Notes under the pieces: model-generated
Database searches by the model: none
Told to the model about the DNA's origin: nothing
What the model saw: only the letters and a program-made list of their open reading frames with translations
NCBI GenBank assembly: GCA_964016985.1
Contig: OZ024823.1
Span: forward strand, 33,626,594-33,690,593
Reading direction: 5' to 3'
DNA length: 64,000 nt
Origin: Anodontia alba
Lineage: Eukaryota > Mollusca > Bivalvia > Lucinida > Lucinidae
In this document: positions 1 through 10,485 of the stretch, in pieces
How positions within the stretch are numbered: the stretch's first letter is position 1
Layout of the letters: every line of letters begins with the position of its first letter
Translations under genes and position numbers: made by a program

Positions 1-14
1 AACGATGCACTATT

Positions 15-168
15 AGGGGATGCAACTCTGTCGACATTGTACGCGCCTCCATTCTGAAAAGTAACCTATTCAGGGGGTAAATTCTTTCTGTTAGGAACAG
101 CCCTCTTTTCAGAAGGGGTGTGACCAAAATGGCAACCAGAAGTCACAAAAATTGTCTCCCTTGTAAAT
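15..168 (+). repeat. Family P palindromic repeat (AAGGGAGAYAACT type), copy 1
   Basis: The left end reads AGGGGATGCAACTCTG and the right end GTCTCCCTTGTAAATG, imperfect inverted ends. Between them lie AAATTCTTTC, CTTTTCAGAAGGGG and AACCAGAAGTCACAAAAA. The same order of motifs recurs near 16.1, 19.2, 28.4 and 41.0 kb. I read it as a small non-autonomous element; the terminal motif is one I associate with bivalve genomes. Confidence 0.6.
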
Positions 169-267
169 GAGGGAACAGTGTACACATTTCCAATTGTATC
201 CTATCCCTTCAAATGGCTTACCTTACATGGCCACGCCCGTGAAATCTGCTGTCAATTTCAATTAAAG

Positions 268-510
268 TAAATAGAAAGGAAGGCAATGAACAGGAATCGA
301 TACAATGACCTAAAACCTTCAGTCAAAGACACCAAAAGAAAAGAAGGGCGCACTTAAAGCAACGGCACCCCAATCAAAATACTACAAGCAGAAAGCCAAA
401 GACAGTTTCTTTCCCAAAATTGGCATCGGATATCAAAAACATAAAAAAAAATCACCAGGACACGCAAGACATACAATAACAGAAATAGTAAACCACAGAG
501 CGAAAGTTGA
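268..510 (+). repeat. Family Q interspersed repeat with a short conserved reading frame
   Basis: About 240 bp here match the reverse complement of 17.77-17.98 kb and of 51.77-51.92 kb. Shared landmarks are GAATCGATACAAT, AAAGCAACGGC and ACTACAAGCAG. In the 17.9-kb copy one frame reads a lysine-rich peptide (KTPKVKKDALKATAPQS), and a related peptide can be read here. The constrained frame suggests derivation from a coding element, but I do not recognise the protein. Confidence 0.5.
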
Positions 511-547
511 TAAATCGTTTACCACGGCTTATTTGAACTCGTTTTTT

Positions 548-848
548 AGTCCCTCGGAAATACTTCCGATAACTCAAGTAAAAAATATTTAGGGCTGTTT
601 TAGGTAAATTTCTTGTTTTAGCATGAAAATGTATGTTGTGTGTATTCATTAGAATCGCCTCGATGAGGCGATTCTAATGAGTACACTCAACATACCATTA
701 TTTTATTGAAGACAGAAAATACATTCTGATATTATCCCCTTTTCCTCCTGATCTGGCGCCATGATTAACCCTCAGTAGCTCAAACTACCCATGTCTCGAA
801 CAAATTTCTGTGGTCCCAAAGATGTTCGAGCCATTGACGTTCCACTGT
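548..848 (+). mobile_element. Family R MITE, decayed copy
   Basis: The right end matches the R-family terminus (GTCTCGAACAAATTT, then TTCGAGCCATTGACG) and finishes at CTG followed by TA. The centre is the palindrome GTATTCATTAGAATCGCC paired with GGCGATTCTAATGAGTAC at about 632-684. The left end is too degraded to place exactly. A sister of the same subtype lies on the minus strand at 48.47-48.67 kb. Confidence 0.65.
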
Positions 849-942
849 AGTTCGTAAACTTGGAAGATCTTCTCTCAGGAATACTACGTGTTTGTATTCA
901 TCTTCGATGCCATGTCTAAATGGTATTTATAAAACAAAACAA

Positions 943-1178
943 AAATCAAAGCACTGATGGAACTAGTGGGTCGATTGTCTCTGAGTGTAGGATGGGATAA
1001 TGGTCCTGAACGGAGACTTAAGAAAGTTTCGTTTAACAGTTAATTTCCTGTAATTTAAGCAAACATTGCTGATCCTGATCTGACGCCGCGCTCTTCAGTG
1101 TCTGATCTAGGTCTGCACGGTTTGCCTGTGGCGCAAATGTCCCAGTCCAGGTTTTACAGATATCCCTCTACAAACCAC
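943..1178 (+). repeat. Family S repeat with GCAAACAGTG-type palindrome, copy 1
   Basis: It shares GTGGGTCGATTGTCTC, CCTGTAATTTAAGC, the imperfect GCAAAC...GTTTGC palindrome (about 1058-1128) and CCAGGTTTTACAGATA with copies at 30.78-31.12 and 35.66-35.99 kb. The promoter-like 3' part seen in those two copies is missing here. Confidence 0.6.
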
Positions 1179-2089
1179 TGTCAATCATAGGACTGGAAGA
1201 AGTGAGAGGTCGCTCAATGGTGTTCTACTTGTGGTTTTATTCACTTCTGCCTCGAGCCCTCAACCTGGTTTGACTATAACATTTTTCTTTTTTTTTTTTT
1301 TTTTTTTTTTTTTGCTTTTTTTTTCGCGATTATACTTATTTAACCCTTCTCTTGTTGAACACGACATGCCCTGTCTTAGCAAACAGTGTAGATCCAGATC
1401 AAGTGAAGAAGCCAACTGATCTTGATCTGCACTGGTCGTCATTAAATATATGAATTTCTATCACAAAACCCAGATCAAGTGATCTGATTGGCTGGAAATT
1501 AAAAGTGGGCGTGGCACCTTAATTTATCAAGCAAGGCAAGGGTCAACTGTGATATTTCACGGATTAACGCAAACCCAATCATACAGTTTAATTCCGCTAT
1601 TGAACCACTTTTGGGACTATTTAAAAGTGATCTTATTAGTGAGATGGTCCTAATATTGAATATAAAGAACAGTAAATGTTCTAAAATTTTGAACACTATA
1701 TTTTATACTTTTTTTTGGCCAAAGTTTTGTTTTTATGCAGTTGTTTCTTAAAACACTTCGTGGAATGGCAAACAGTGTATATCCTGATCAGACTGATCTT
1801 GAAGGAGCAGTTTGATCTGGGTCTATACTGTTTGCATATGCCATTTAGTCACAAACCTTGGGAAACACATGGGATTGACAAAAGCTGGGCTGAATAGTGT
1901 GGTCTTAATTTCGAGTGATCGTAATAGCAAAACTTTACTGTATTTCTATATTAAAGTAGCATCACAATTAAAGGCGAGATTTTGCACGAATAAAACTAGT
2001 TTCAGTTTAAGCCCACAGTAGCATTTCTGTTGACGGTTCCATCGTGATTCCTTTATTGCAGTTCTTCTTAGTGATTAAATATTTCGTCT
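1179..2089. other. Non-coding stretch with two GCAAACAGTG palindromes
   Basis: It holds a T run (about 1286-1326) and two loose copies of the GCAAACAGTG...CACTGTTTGC palindrome at about 1379-1436 and 1767-1845. Short open frames of 60-70 codons occur but overlap the T run or the palindromes, and I see no gene. Confidence 0.5.
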
Positions 2090-2310
2090 AACCCTTTGTG
2101 GACTGAATAGATTCCCCCACACTATATATTTGAAGAGTCCAATTTCAATTTTAGGTATGTCCGGCTATGAGATTTAGATATACCTAAAGAAAAAGTGAAT
2201 AAATCATTTGCAAATAGTGGAGACCCTGGTCAGACGCTGCGTTCTGTGGCGTCTGATCTGGATCTGCACTGTTTGCCCCTTTTAGGGGTCTCAAGACTAC
2301 AATGGGTTAA
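2090..2310 (+). repeat. Family T repeat with GCAAACAGTG-type palindrome, copy 1
   Basis: It aligns by eye with 36.455-36.675 kb. Shared strings are GACTGAATAGA, TTTGAAGAGTCCAATTT, the palindrome (CAGACGCTGCG paired with GGCGTCTGATC) and TTTTAGGGGTC. Its flanks differ from families S and AB although the central palindrome is the same. Confidence 0.6.
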
Positions 2311-3318
2311 GAAGAAATATTAGCTGTTTGCATTGCAATTCAAACAAACAGTTTCCCAATACAGTTATGAACGGTCTGTGGGTCGGTCTGTGTATTTCTA
2401 TTTATCTCATGACCGTCAAGTTATTCAGTGAAATAACCCATGTCATAAAAATCATATAACCACACGTGTAATAACAACTGCAAGGCTTCCCATTGGTTAG
2501 CCGAATTACCCTCATTAATATACGTATTACTCCGCTTGTTGATAGAAACCAAGACGGTGTCCGCGTTTGCCGATACAACTTTCACATTTGAAACAGACCC
2601 TGCTTTCAATTTTGAGATGATTTTGAGATGAAATATAAATGTCAGACCGAAGGAGGCGGAAGACATACAAACCTTCACAATGTGAATAACACGGCTACCA
2701 GAAATATTCATGGTGATTAAAATTCGATGTTTTCCGGCAACATATTTGGAGGCACTTTCAACATCGATATCGTCGAACCGACAATGAAAAAAAAAATTCA
2801 CCTCCTCCAAAAAAGCATTGTGGATGACATGACTCAGACAGTCAATAAATGTGTCAAATTAAAATCCAAACTACAGTTAAAATGTCTTGAAATCTGCCAT
2901 TTACTTGAATGTGTCAACCACATAATAGAAACTGTTTTGATCAAGGTCAATGAACTTTAAATACGACAGCTGACTGTGGGGGATTTCCCTACTGATTCTT
3001 AGTGACGTACTGACTCGCTGGATGACTTGTTCAATGGAATGTTTAGATTTGAATTGATTTATTCAAATGAAATATTTATTAGCTCAAATAAAAATCATCA
3101 TTATTTCCTTCAGTTTAACGAAGTAATACATGGCATATTTATCTTGTTTCTAGTTATTTTGGTACTTATCAAATAATATGCGCACTATTTTTTGTAGTGT
3201 AGTGCTTTTGAATCCTTGGTAGTGAGTTGTTCCGCTTAGCTATGGAAAGCCATTATCTTTAAAAATATATTTTGTGCATTTTTTGTCATCGGAAAGGCCA
3301 TGTGATAAACAGAATCTT
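2311..3318. other. No recognised feature; unassigned reading frames
   Basis: The longest frame is 129 codons on the minus strand (2421-2810), partly facing a 77-codon plus-strand frame (2727-2960). Neither shows a motif or domain I recognise, a signal peptide or a repeat match. Frames of this length are expected by chance in 64 kb, so I do not call a gene. Confidence 0.35.
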
Positions 3319-3455
3319 ACATTCGTGGTCATTTAATATGAAATTTATGAAACTCGTTGGGTAATTTCGGTATTTTGATCGCTAAGGCTCGCAAAATACC
3401 TAAATTACCCAAACTCGTTTCATAAATTTAATATTAAATGACCACTCATGTAAGA
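3319..3455. repeat. Long perfect-stem palindrome
   Basis: The left arm contains GGTCATTTAATATGAAATTT and the right arm reads back through AATTTAATATTAAATGACC. The stem continues inward through GGGTAATTT...AAATTACCC to a loop near 3380-3392. The stem is about 60 bp with few mismatches. I saw no second copy in this window. Confidence 0.75.
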
Positions 3456-4083
3456 TCCTCTATATATGCCATTTGCTCAGGCATATTAATACTGATGTAG
3501 CCTGTGCCAACTAAAGACAACTTGTGCTCATATACTAACAATGCAGACTTATCAATCAGTAATTTATTGCTTCAGTATTTAGTTGAATACAGCGACTAGA
3601 CATCAAAAGAAGCTTATATGGTTTCAGCGTTGTCTCCTCTGGTTGATGGTTCAGAAAATCATTTGTATCTCTTAAGAATCTAGGGACGTGTTTTATAATA
3701 TCTTATAAAATGATCTATTGAGGTAATTCTTGGAGTAAGATAAGATATGTTTTATGTCTATGTCTTATTGTGACATCTCACCGATGTGTTAGAGGATCGA
3801 AGATAAATTTGTAATTTAGACCTGTATCACAATTGAGGGCGTGGCTTCGCGCGAGTTCTAGATTTTAACATCCAGTCCCCTACAGACAAATACACACACC
3901 AACAGCTACTCTACTCTACTGACTGTTTCAGGGCAGTTTCTCTGCTGCAGTGCATCTTTGTTGGTATACCAGCAGTCGCAAATGTGTTTTTGTCATTATT
4001 CGTTCCATGGTTTGTCCCACAGCACTTCTTCTTTCGTGCCGACGGAAGGTCATGCTTCGTTACTATGACGTTTCGCGGTACCT
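3456..4083. other. No recognised feature
   Basis: AT-rich sequence without a palindrome, tandem repeat or convincing frame. A 70-codon frame at 3950-4162 runs into the neighbouring MITE and is probably chance. Confidence 0.4.
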
Positions 4084-4379
4084 CATTACGAAAACACGTC
4101 TATTCAAATATATACTGAAAATTTCACCAGCAAAAACTAAAATTTTTCAGATTAAATTCTGATAATTCTCATATTTTTATCTGAAAATATAGATTGTGGG
4201 TACTCGTTAGATTCGCCTCGACGAGGCGTAGAATTCGACGAGGCGGTTATATCGAGTACCCACAATCTATGTTTTTGAGCAGAAATAAGAAAAATAATGT
4301 ATACCCCTGTAAACCCCAGTTTTACTATATAAAAGTGGGGTTTAAGGGGGTCAAAATTATAGTGGTATGTTTTCGTGAT
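4084..4379 (+). mobile_element. MITE-A copy a
   Basis: It begins CATTACGAAAACACG and ends GTATGTTTTCGTGAT. The outer arms are unlike each other: the left arm has the TTCAAATATAT box, the right arm a hairpin around TATATAAAAG. The central palindrome is enlarged, with an extra GAATTC-containing loop near 4230, and the stem has several mismatches, so this is an older copy. Confidence 0.85.
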
Positions 4380-4564
4380 ATTCATTTATATCTTATTAAA
4401 TAAGTTTCCCCGCACTTAACCATAGTACATTACATGTATAATATTCTTATTTCCCTTGGGTTCACTGAATCCATTCCGGTATTTTGGAAAATCGAGTTCA
4501 ATCTTCGGTGCTTGTTGGGGCGTATGTCGCCCTGTGAAATAACTTGCTATCATGTGATGTGCAG

Positions 4565-4800
4565 CGTGAGAAAAAGGGCCTTATGCTATATGCGAACAAC
4601 GAAGATCCAGATGGCCCTGCGCATCCGTGCTATTTTAATCTGGACTTTCTTTGTTCGTCAAAACATAATACGGTATACATTGATTCTGTAAGCGGGCAAT
4701 GAAGGCCCAGATCAGCCTGTGCAAATGCGCAGGCTGATCAGGGCCTGCGCTTTCCGCAAGTTGCATAAAAGCCCTTTTCGTGCATTACGCATCAAGTATG
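4565..4800. repeat. Family U foldback repeat, copy 1
   Basis: Outer strings GAAAAAGGGCCTTATGC and AAAGCCCTTTTCGTGC are inverted relative to each other. Internally the TGCGCATCCG and AATGCGCAGGCTGATC motifs alternate with GAAGGCCCAGATCAG. Related copies lie at 26.66, 33.11, 52.36 and 54.50 kb. Confidence 0.6.
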
Positions 4801-4910
4801 AGGAGTCTCAATGCGCGGGGAATAGGAGTCAGAAATTGTGAGGCAGCTTACGTGATGTACAGTAATGTTCATTTCCATTTCAACCTTAAGAGTAGTATAA
4901 AAGAGCTTTG

Positions 4911-4979
4911 CAAAACATCGTAGATCCGGACGACATGGCTCATCGAGAGCCGTCTTATTAGGATCTACCCTGTTTGCCT
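4911..4979. repeat. GCAAACAGTG-type palindrome, isolated copy
   Basis: GCAAAACATCGTAGATCC at the left pairs with GGATCTACCCTGTTTGC at the right, around a GCTCATCGAGAGC centre. This is the bare 69-bp palindrome without family S, T or AB flanks. Confidence 0.65.
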
Positions 4980-4987
4980 TTCGGTTT

Positions 4988-5233
4988 TTGAATTTTATCA
5001 CTTCAATATTTGTCGTTTTGCCTTTGGTATTTTGTCTTATTTTCTCATTTTTTTCAGGCAACAAATTTGAACAAATTCAAATACGGAAGAGTCTACTTCA
5101 AAAACTTGGAATGGAAGATTTTAGTAGGTTACAGAAGCGGTACATAAACTCGCAAGACAGAAAGCACAGCTCTGGTCAAGGTTTTGATGCGTCTTCTTCT
5201 TTCATTTTCAGTGAATCACAATATGTATATTAA
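4988..5233 (+). CDS. Candidate 3' coding exon or chance frame, product unknown
   Basis: An 81-codon frame starts within a hydrophobic stretch. At 5048-5057 it crosses TTTTTTTCAG, a good splice acceptor, followed by a hydrophilic segment (NKFEQIQIRKSLLQKLGMED) and a stop at 5231. If the acceptor is real, the exon would code about 60 residues. The segment faintly resembles helices in TGF-beta-type propeptides, but no cysteine pattern supports this. It does not match any repeat in the window. A chance frame is equally possible. Confidence 0.2.
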   Translation: MNFITSIFVVLPLVFCLIFSFFSGNKFEQIQIRKSLLQKLGMEDFSRLQKRYINSQDRKHSSGQGFDASSSFIFSESQYVY

Positions 5234-5385
5234 GGAATTCATTTTTTGTTTATGATTTATTATTAAATGTGTCTCTCAGGGACCGTTTAACTTTCATACA
5301 ACTACAGCTCTGGAACATGGATTTATAGTTGTATGATTTTCACCCATTAACGTAAGCTGGTGTCGAGCTATTACACTTTGATTTT

Positions 5386-5663
5386 CATTACGAAAACACG
5401 CCTATTCAAATACACAGAAAATTTTACCACAAAAAATGACAAATTTTCAGATAAAAATTCTGATATTTTTCATATTTCTGCTCAAAACATAGATTGTGGG
5501 TACTCGTTAGAACCGCCTCGTCGAGGCGGTTCAAACGAGTACCCACAATCTATGTTTTTGAGCGGAAATAACAAAAATAACGTATACCCCTGTAAACCCC
5601 AGTTTTTCTATATAAAAGTGGGGTTTAATGGGGTCAAAATTATATAGGCGTGTTTTAATGATG
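5386..5663 (+). mobile_element. MITE-A copy b
   Basis: Well-preserved copy: CATTACGAAAACACGCC start, perfect central stem closing at CGCCTCGTCGAGGCG, and a right arm with CCCCAGTTTTTC and TATATAAAAG. The right end is altered to TGTTTTAATGATG, losing the CGTG of the terminal repeat. Confidence 0.85.
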
Positions 5664-6055
5664 AACAAAGAACCAGAAGCCAGTCGTCTATTACAAAAGT
5701 ATCGCTCTTTCCAAGAAGAAATTTAAATTCCGGCAGTTAATAATAATAATATTTAAATCAATAATAATGATGATAGTAAAAACATAACATTTTAATATTC
5801 AATATTAATATTTTTTTTTGTTTTATCCTTGTAGGAAAAAGAAACTAAGTGCTATTCTTCGGACTGTAAATGGTATGGTGAAATTTTCCAATGCATATAT
5901 GTAAATAATAATAATAGTAATAATTAAAAAAGGTGCCTCTCAGGTTAAAGTCAAAACTCTAGCCAAGCGTATCAAAAATATTTAAACTATCACTGAGTGA
6001 TCGAATACGTAATCATAAAGAGTCGTCGTGAAATAACATCTAATATTTGTATCCT
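5664..6055. other. AT-rich spacer with AAT microsatellite tracts
   Basis: Interrupted AAT/ATA repeats occur at about 5741-5780 and 5905-5930. No palindrome or coding signal was seen. Confidence 0.5.
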
Positions 6056-6295
6056 AAGAGCCTGGGCACAACATTTCCTACAATACTGCATGTGCGCCCG
6101 GCGAAGACTCAGACCAGCCTGCGCATCCACGCAGTCTGATCAGTCTTTGCAGGGAACTCTGGATAGCCTAGATTCCGAGGTGTCATCAGGCGGACAGCAA
6201 AGACTCTGATCAGCCGGCGCGGATGCGCAGGATGATCTGAGTCTCTGCTGGGCGCACACACAGTCTTGTAGGAAATGCTGATCCCGGTTCCTATC
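6056..6295. repeat. Family V foldback repeat, copy 1
   Basis: Outer strings AGCCTGGGCACAACATTTCC and GTAGGAAATGCTGATCCCGG form imperfect inverted ends. Inside, CAGCGAAGACTCAGA-like and CTGCGCATCCACGCAG motifs pair with their complements, giving several nested hairpins. Copies are also at 10.27, 14.87 and (relic) 24.87 kb. Confidence 0.65.
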
Positions 6296-6784
6296 ATATG
6301 CAATATGTCTAGAAATTTATGATTATTTCGTTTTATAACAGAGACAGAACCTACAAATTATGGAAAATTAAGTAGAAACGAAGCCACTAAAATATTTGTA
6401 AATATGTAGCTCGGGGAAAATGAAACCACGAAAATTAGGCGCGACTAGGTAAAATGACTTTATGATGTGTTCGCTCAGCGGAGACTTAGTTCTGCTACGC
6501 ATCCGCGTTGTCTGATCAGAATCTGTTATCTTTGTTTCTGCTTTCTTTACAGAATGTTCAAAGAAAGCTCTGGGCAGACTGAGCGGATGAGCAACCTATC
6601 TGAAGCTTCACAGAGCACACGTGTCATAAGTTACATTTTGTTGTGACACAAATAAAAATGCCATCCCTGTGTATGTGACTAAAATATCAGGCCGCATTAA
6701 TATGATTTTTAACATGTGTCTTCGTTTCTCAATTAAGGAATTTATATTCCCTAGGCGTATTATGCTTTCAATGAAGTTAGAAAC
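6296..6784. other. Spacer with a family V2 fragment
   Basis: About 6468-6530 holds a fragment of the CGCTCAGCGGAGACT / GCATCCGCG / TCTGATCAG motif set. The remainder shows nothing I can assign. Confidence 0.4.
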
Positions 6785-6805
6785 ATGATGTATGTTAGGA
6801 CGTGT

Positions 6806-7032
<227 letters not shown>

Positions 7033-7114
7033 AAGCAGTGGCCATTGACTAACACAAGCACAGTGACTAATGGCGGCACTTAATAGTACAGTTTCTATCT
7101 CCAAAGAACTGAAC

Positions 7115-7206
7115 CACAACTTAAGAAAACGTGCCTTCTGATTTGTGCTCCTAACGAACACTCAAATAAGCTTGCGCAGCCGCGCAGTCTGACCAGCACT
7201 TGTGTC
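7115..7206. repeat. Family V2 fragment
   Basis: AACGTGCCTTCTGATTTGTG, then CTTGCGCAGCCGCGCAGTC, matches the left part of the V2 foldbacks at 15.7, 21.8 and 37.0 kb. The right part is lost where the next element begins. Confidence 0.5.
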
Positions 7207-7446
7207 CAGGGCCCTTTTGTTCAAAACTATCGTGTCATTAGTTAACGTATTGTTAAAACTTTGATCATTAAATATGACATATACGCTAACATTTTTGCTG
7301 AAAATAATGTGAGTAGCTTTTGCATTTGCAAAAGCTACTCACACTTTTTCAGCAAAAGTACATGAGGATTAGATATTGTACTTGCTAGAACTGTGAACAT
7401 TTTGATCACTAACGAGCTCGTTAAGCTAACGATACATTGAACAACT
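7207..7446. mobile_element. Family W palindromic MITE, copy 1
   Basis: Ends AGGGCCCTTTTGTTCAAA and TTGAACAACTAGACC are inverted. The centre is a near-perfect hairpin with stem AATGTGAGTAGCTTTTGC and its complement. Copy 2 is at 32.595-32.836 kb with the same ends (CAGGGCCCTTTTGTTC / GAACAACTGGGCCC). Confidence 0.75.
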
Positions 7447-8185
7447 AGACCAAGCCTTTATAGCACAGGCACTCGTTTCATGGAAAAAAAAAGTCCACCC
7501 TCCCTCTTCTCACAAGGCTTGCAGGTCGACTTTGACAAAAACCCTAGCCACCTAGACCCTACCATTATTTTCATATTTACACACATTTCCTCCAATTGTC
7601 ACCTCATGCAATCGAAAGATGAATATTTTACCCAATAAACACAATCACATCCACGGTTCAAACTAGAAACGTCTTGGTATAATTAACCCTGATTTTTGCA
7701 TTCTGCTTATTTACAAAAAAAATCTCGACAGAGCTTCCGGCTTCTTCTTTGTCTGTCCTGCAGCGAATGAAATTGGATAAACGCCGGTACCCAACCGTGC
7801 AAGTACAGTGACTTACGCCAAATGTGACAACACGTGGGCACAGGCACTTGCACGTGGGTTACATAAACAATACTCAGCTCAGGTTTAGTTACACATTACT
7901 GTTTTATTATTATTATTATTTTATATTCCGCTTGCGAAACTCTTATTTTTTCTTTCTTCTTCTCTTTTCTTATTCTTCTTTTTTTTCTAAGGTCATTATT
8001 TAGAATTTAACCTCTTTGGGGTCTGTGAACCTTGATGACGATTTTTAGAGGTACAGGCGTTTGGGCAAGTATTTGTGGGGTATGTTGCTGTAAAATGGCA
8101 AATTTTGTGTGGTTATCCATTTTAGCTACACATCAGATGCATGTTGATAATAGGTTCAGCCATTTCCTTTCTAGAGACTTGGTGT

Positions 8186-8186
8186 T

Positions 8187-8227
<41 letters not shown>
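8186..8227. repeat. Poly(T) run
   Basis: About 37 consecutive T inside the 2-kb TIR element. It could be the tail of a minus-strand retroposon, but no SINE body is recognisable beside it. Confidence 0.8.
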
Positions 8228-8228
<1 letters not shown>

Positions 8229-8564
8229 TATTCTGCAATAATTCTCTCCCTGCCGCTGATTCAAGATGTCGGTTACTGGTGACATTCCGGTGATTTTCGG
8301 GATTGCTAAAGATTCTCTTAATTATCTTTTGGGGTCAGCTTAAACTGGGTTATCTTTTTGAGGGTATATTAGAGTTTACTGGTATTTTTTATGGGCGGGG
8401 AAGGGGGCAGGGGAGGGGCGGGGGATGCTTTGAATTCACAGGTATTATGAAGGTATATTTTTGGCGTAAATTCTTATAATTTATAATTTAACTCTTCTTA
8501 TAATTTATAATTTAACTCTTTCAACGCTGCAGACCTGATCAGTAATTTTGCAAACAGTGTATCC

Positions 8565-8642
8565 TAATAATTTTGCAAACAGTGTAGATCCTAATGAGAC
8601 GGCTCATCATCAGACGTCTCATCAGGATCTTCAGTTTGCCAT
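8565..8642. repeat. GCAAACAGTG-type palindrome
   Basis: GCAAACAGTGTAGATCC pairs with GGATCTTCAGTTTGC around GAGACGGCTC...GACGTCTC. A partial direct duplicate of the left edge (TAATTTTGCAAACAGTG) precedes it at about 8541-8560. Confidence 0.65.
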
Positions 8643-8668
8643 TCTTAATCAATTTTACACCTCACACC

Positions 8669-8790
8669 CACAGGCACTGGCTTCATAAAAAAAAGTCCAC
8701 CCTCCCACTTCAGAGAAGTGGGAGAATAGACTTTGTTTTTTGTTGTTTTTTTTGTTTTTGTTTTTTTTTTCCATGAAACAAGTGCCTGTG
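8669..8790. mobile_element. Short hAT-like MITE nested in its larger relative
   Basis: It begins CACAGGCACTGGCTTCAT and ends ATGAAACAAGTGCCTGTG, the same termini as the enclosing 2-kb element. CTCACACC flanks both sides (8661-8668 and 8791-8798), an independent 8-bp target duplication. Only 122 bp, with a CTCCCACTTC/GAAGTGGGAG hairpin. Confidence 0.8.
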
Positions 8791-9506
8791 CTCACACCAC
8801 TTTTGCAACAAATGGCCATCCCAATTTTAATGATGGAACAGTCCAGTGGAAACTTCGGGTTGAAAGGGTTAAGGACGGTACATTACCATGTACATATTGG
8901 AGGTTTAAATGCACGCCCACTTTCATCCGCCATTTCGTTTCTTATTTCGTATTTAAGAACTAGTGACACGTAAACTAATGACACGTAAAGCGCTTGCCCC
9001 GCCAGTACGAACATGACAGTTGGCGAATCGATTAACTGTCACAGTTTTAAATCCAGCAATATTTTTAATTTTACTGTTTTCTAAAAATCTAGTCTTCTCA
9101 ATATAACTTATAATACGCGTTAGTATATTTTTTTATATATAATTTTAAGAAAAGAAGCTGTATGATTTTTGATGCATAAATCAACAGGTTTTATTCGCTG
9201 CAGGGCAGACAAAGAAGAAGCCGGAAGCGTTGTCGAGATTTTTTTTGTAAATAAGCGGAATGCAAAAATCAGGGTTAATTATACCAAAACGTTTCTAGTT
9301 TGAACCGTGGATGTGATTGTGTTTATTAGGTAAAATATTCATCTTTCGATTGCATGAGGTGACAATTGGAGGAAATGTGTGTAAATATGAAAATAATGGT
9401 AGGGTCTAGGTGGCTAGGGTTTTTGTCATAGTCGACCTGCAAGCCTTGTGAGAAGAGGGAGGGTGGACTTTTTTTTTTCCATGAAACAAGTGCCTGTGCT
9501 TTATAG

Positions 9507-9596
9507 TCATGATATTATTTCGGTTTTAGTTTAGTGGTTTACAGGATAATAATAATAAAAAAAAATATTTAGTCACTAGAGACTGGCGCCAGTCTA
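9507..9596. repeat. Relic of family X (cf. 37.28-37.89 kb)
   Basis: TCATGATATTATTTCGG, then AAATATTTAGTCACTAGAG and ACTGGCGCCAGTCTA, match the right end of the tandem-bearing element at 37.3-37.9 kb. The 2-kb hAT-like element inserted into this copy. Confidence 0.65.
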
Positions 9597-9750
9597 CCAC
9601 GCAGTCTGATCAGAGTCTTCGTTCTACGCATGTAGAAACAGTACATCCTTGGCTATCCAAAATGTGCCCAGTGACTCGAAATGTGTGAATACGCAGGCTG
9701 ATTTGAATCTTCGCTCAGTGCGCATGTCCGAAGGTACGTTTTCGTTTGGT
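9597..9750. repeat. Family V2 foldback, truncated copy
   Basis: CGCAGTCTGATCAGAGTCTT, then GGCTATCCAAAATGTGCCCA and GCGCATGTCCGAAGGTACG, follow the V2 order seen at 15.7 and 21.8 kb. The left quarter is missing. Confidence 0.55.
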
Positions 9751-10267
9751 GATCATATAGTAAGAATTGGGAAGCGTTGAGGTGTGGAGTGTTGCTATGA
9801 GAGAGGACTCAACAGTATCAGGAAGTTTAGGTGATACGGCCTTGAGAAATTGTGTTCATTCAGAAAAAGTAGCAGGAAAGAACATTCATGTTGAAGGCTA
9901 TTGCCAGCCTCTAGGGACCGGAGGATGTTTCAAACTAATTATGCATCTTGTTTGATTGGTCTGTTCGGCAAAAAAACATAATGGTCGTGAAATAGTGAAC
10001 GCGACTGTAATTGATGAGAGTTTAAGAGATTTTTACAGGCTTACAAAGGAGAAAAAACACATATGATTAAAATGACTTTAACCGCAGTATAAAAACAGGC
10101 ACTGAGCGAACAGCAGAAACGTTTTAATCAGAAAAAAACAAAACAAAACAAAAAAAAAAAAAAAAAACAAAAAAAAAACAGAGAGAATACAAAAGAATGC
10201 TGATGTCAGTCAGCAAATAATATCGTGGTAATAAAAATGTACAATGCTTCCAATAAGGCCCCGTCGA
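9751..10267. other. No recognised feature except a poly(A) tract
   Basis: An interrupted A run lies at about 10133-10181. A 62-codon frame (9767-9955) has no recognisable motif. Confidence 0.4.
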
Positions 10268-10485
10268 GCCAGGGCATAACATTTCCTACAAGACTGCACA
10301 TGCGCCCAGCGAGGACTCAGATCCACGTACGCTGATCAGTCTTCGCTATCCGCCTGGAGCTTTGGAGCATTGGCTACCCACTGTGCCCTGTGAAAACTCT
10401 GATTAACCTGCGCGAACGAGCAGGCTAATCTGAGTGTTCACTGAGCGCACATGAAATCTTGTAAGAAACGCTTTGGCCCGGTTCA
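10268..10485. repeat. Family V foldback repeat, copy 2
   Basis: AGCCAGGGCATAACATTTCC at the left and AAGAAACGCTTTGGCCCGG at the right are the inverted ends. CGCCCAGCGAGGACTCAGA and GCGAACGAGCAGGCTAATC are the internal stems. Confidence 0.6.

Larger units (their letters stand above)
7464..9498. mobile_element. hAT-like non-autonomous TIR element with long inverted arms
   Basis: It starts CACAGGCACTCGTTTCATGG and ends CCATGAAACAAGTGCCTGTG. The arms are near-identical inverted repeats of about 315 bp (7464-7778 and 9187-9498). CTTTATAG occurs immediately outside both ends (7456-7463 and 9499-9506), an 8-bp target duplication as in the hAT superfamily. The uninterrupted target is visible at about 37.40 kb, where CCTTTATAGTCATGATAT is continuous. 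No transposase frame was found inside. The interior holds T runs, a nested relative and a GCAAACAGTG palindrome. Confidence 0.8.

Noticed and set aside
1231..1419. Small plus-strand protein with a phenylalanine run
   Set aside because: The frame is a poly(T) translation with random flanks.
5387..5640. Frames of 70-120 codons containing KTRLFKYTENFT or CGYSLEPPRRGGSNEYPQS peptides at many positions
   Set aside because: These are translations of MITE-A in its various copies and orientations; they recur only because the element does.
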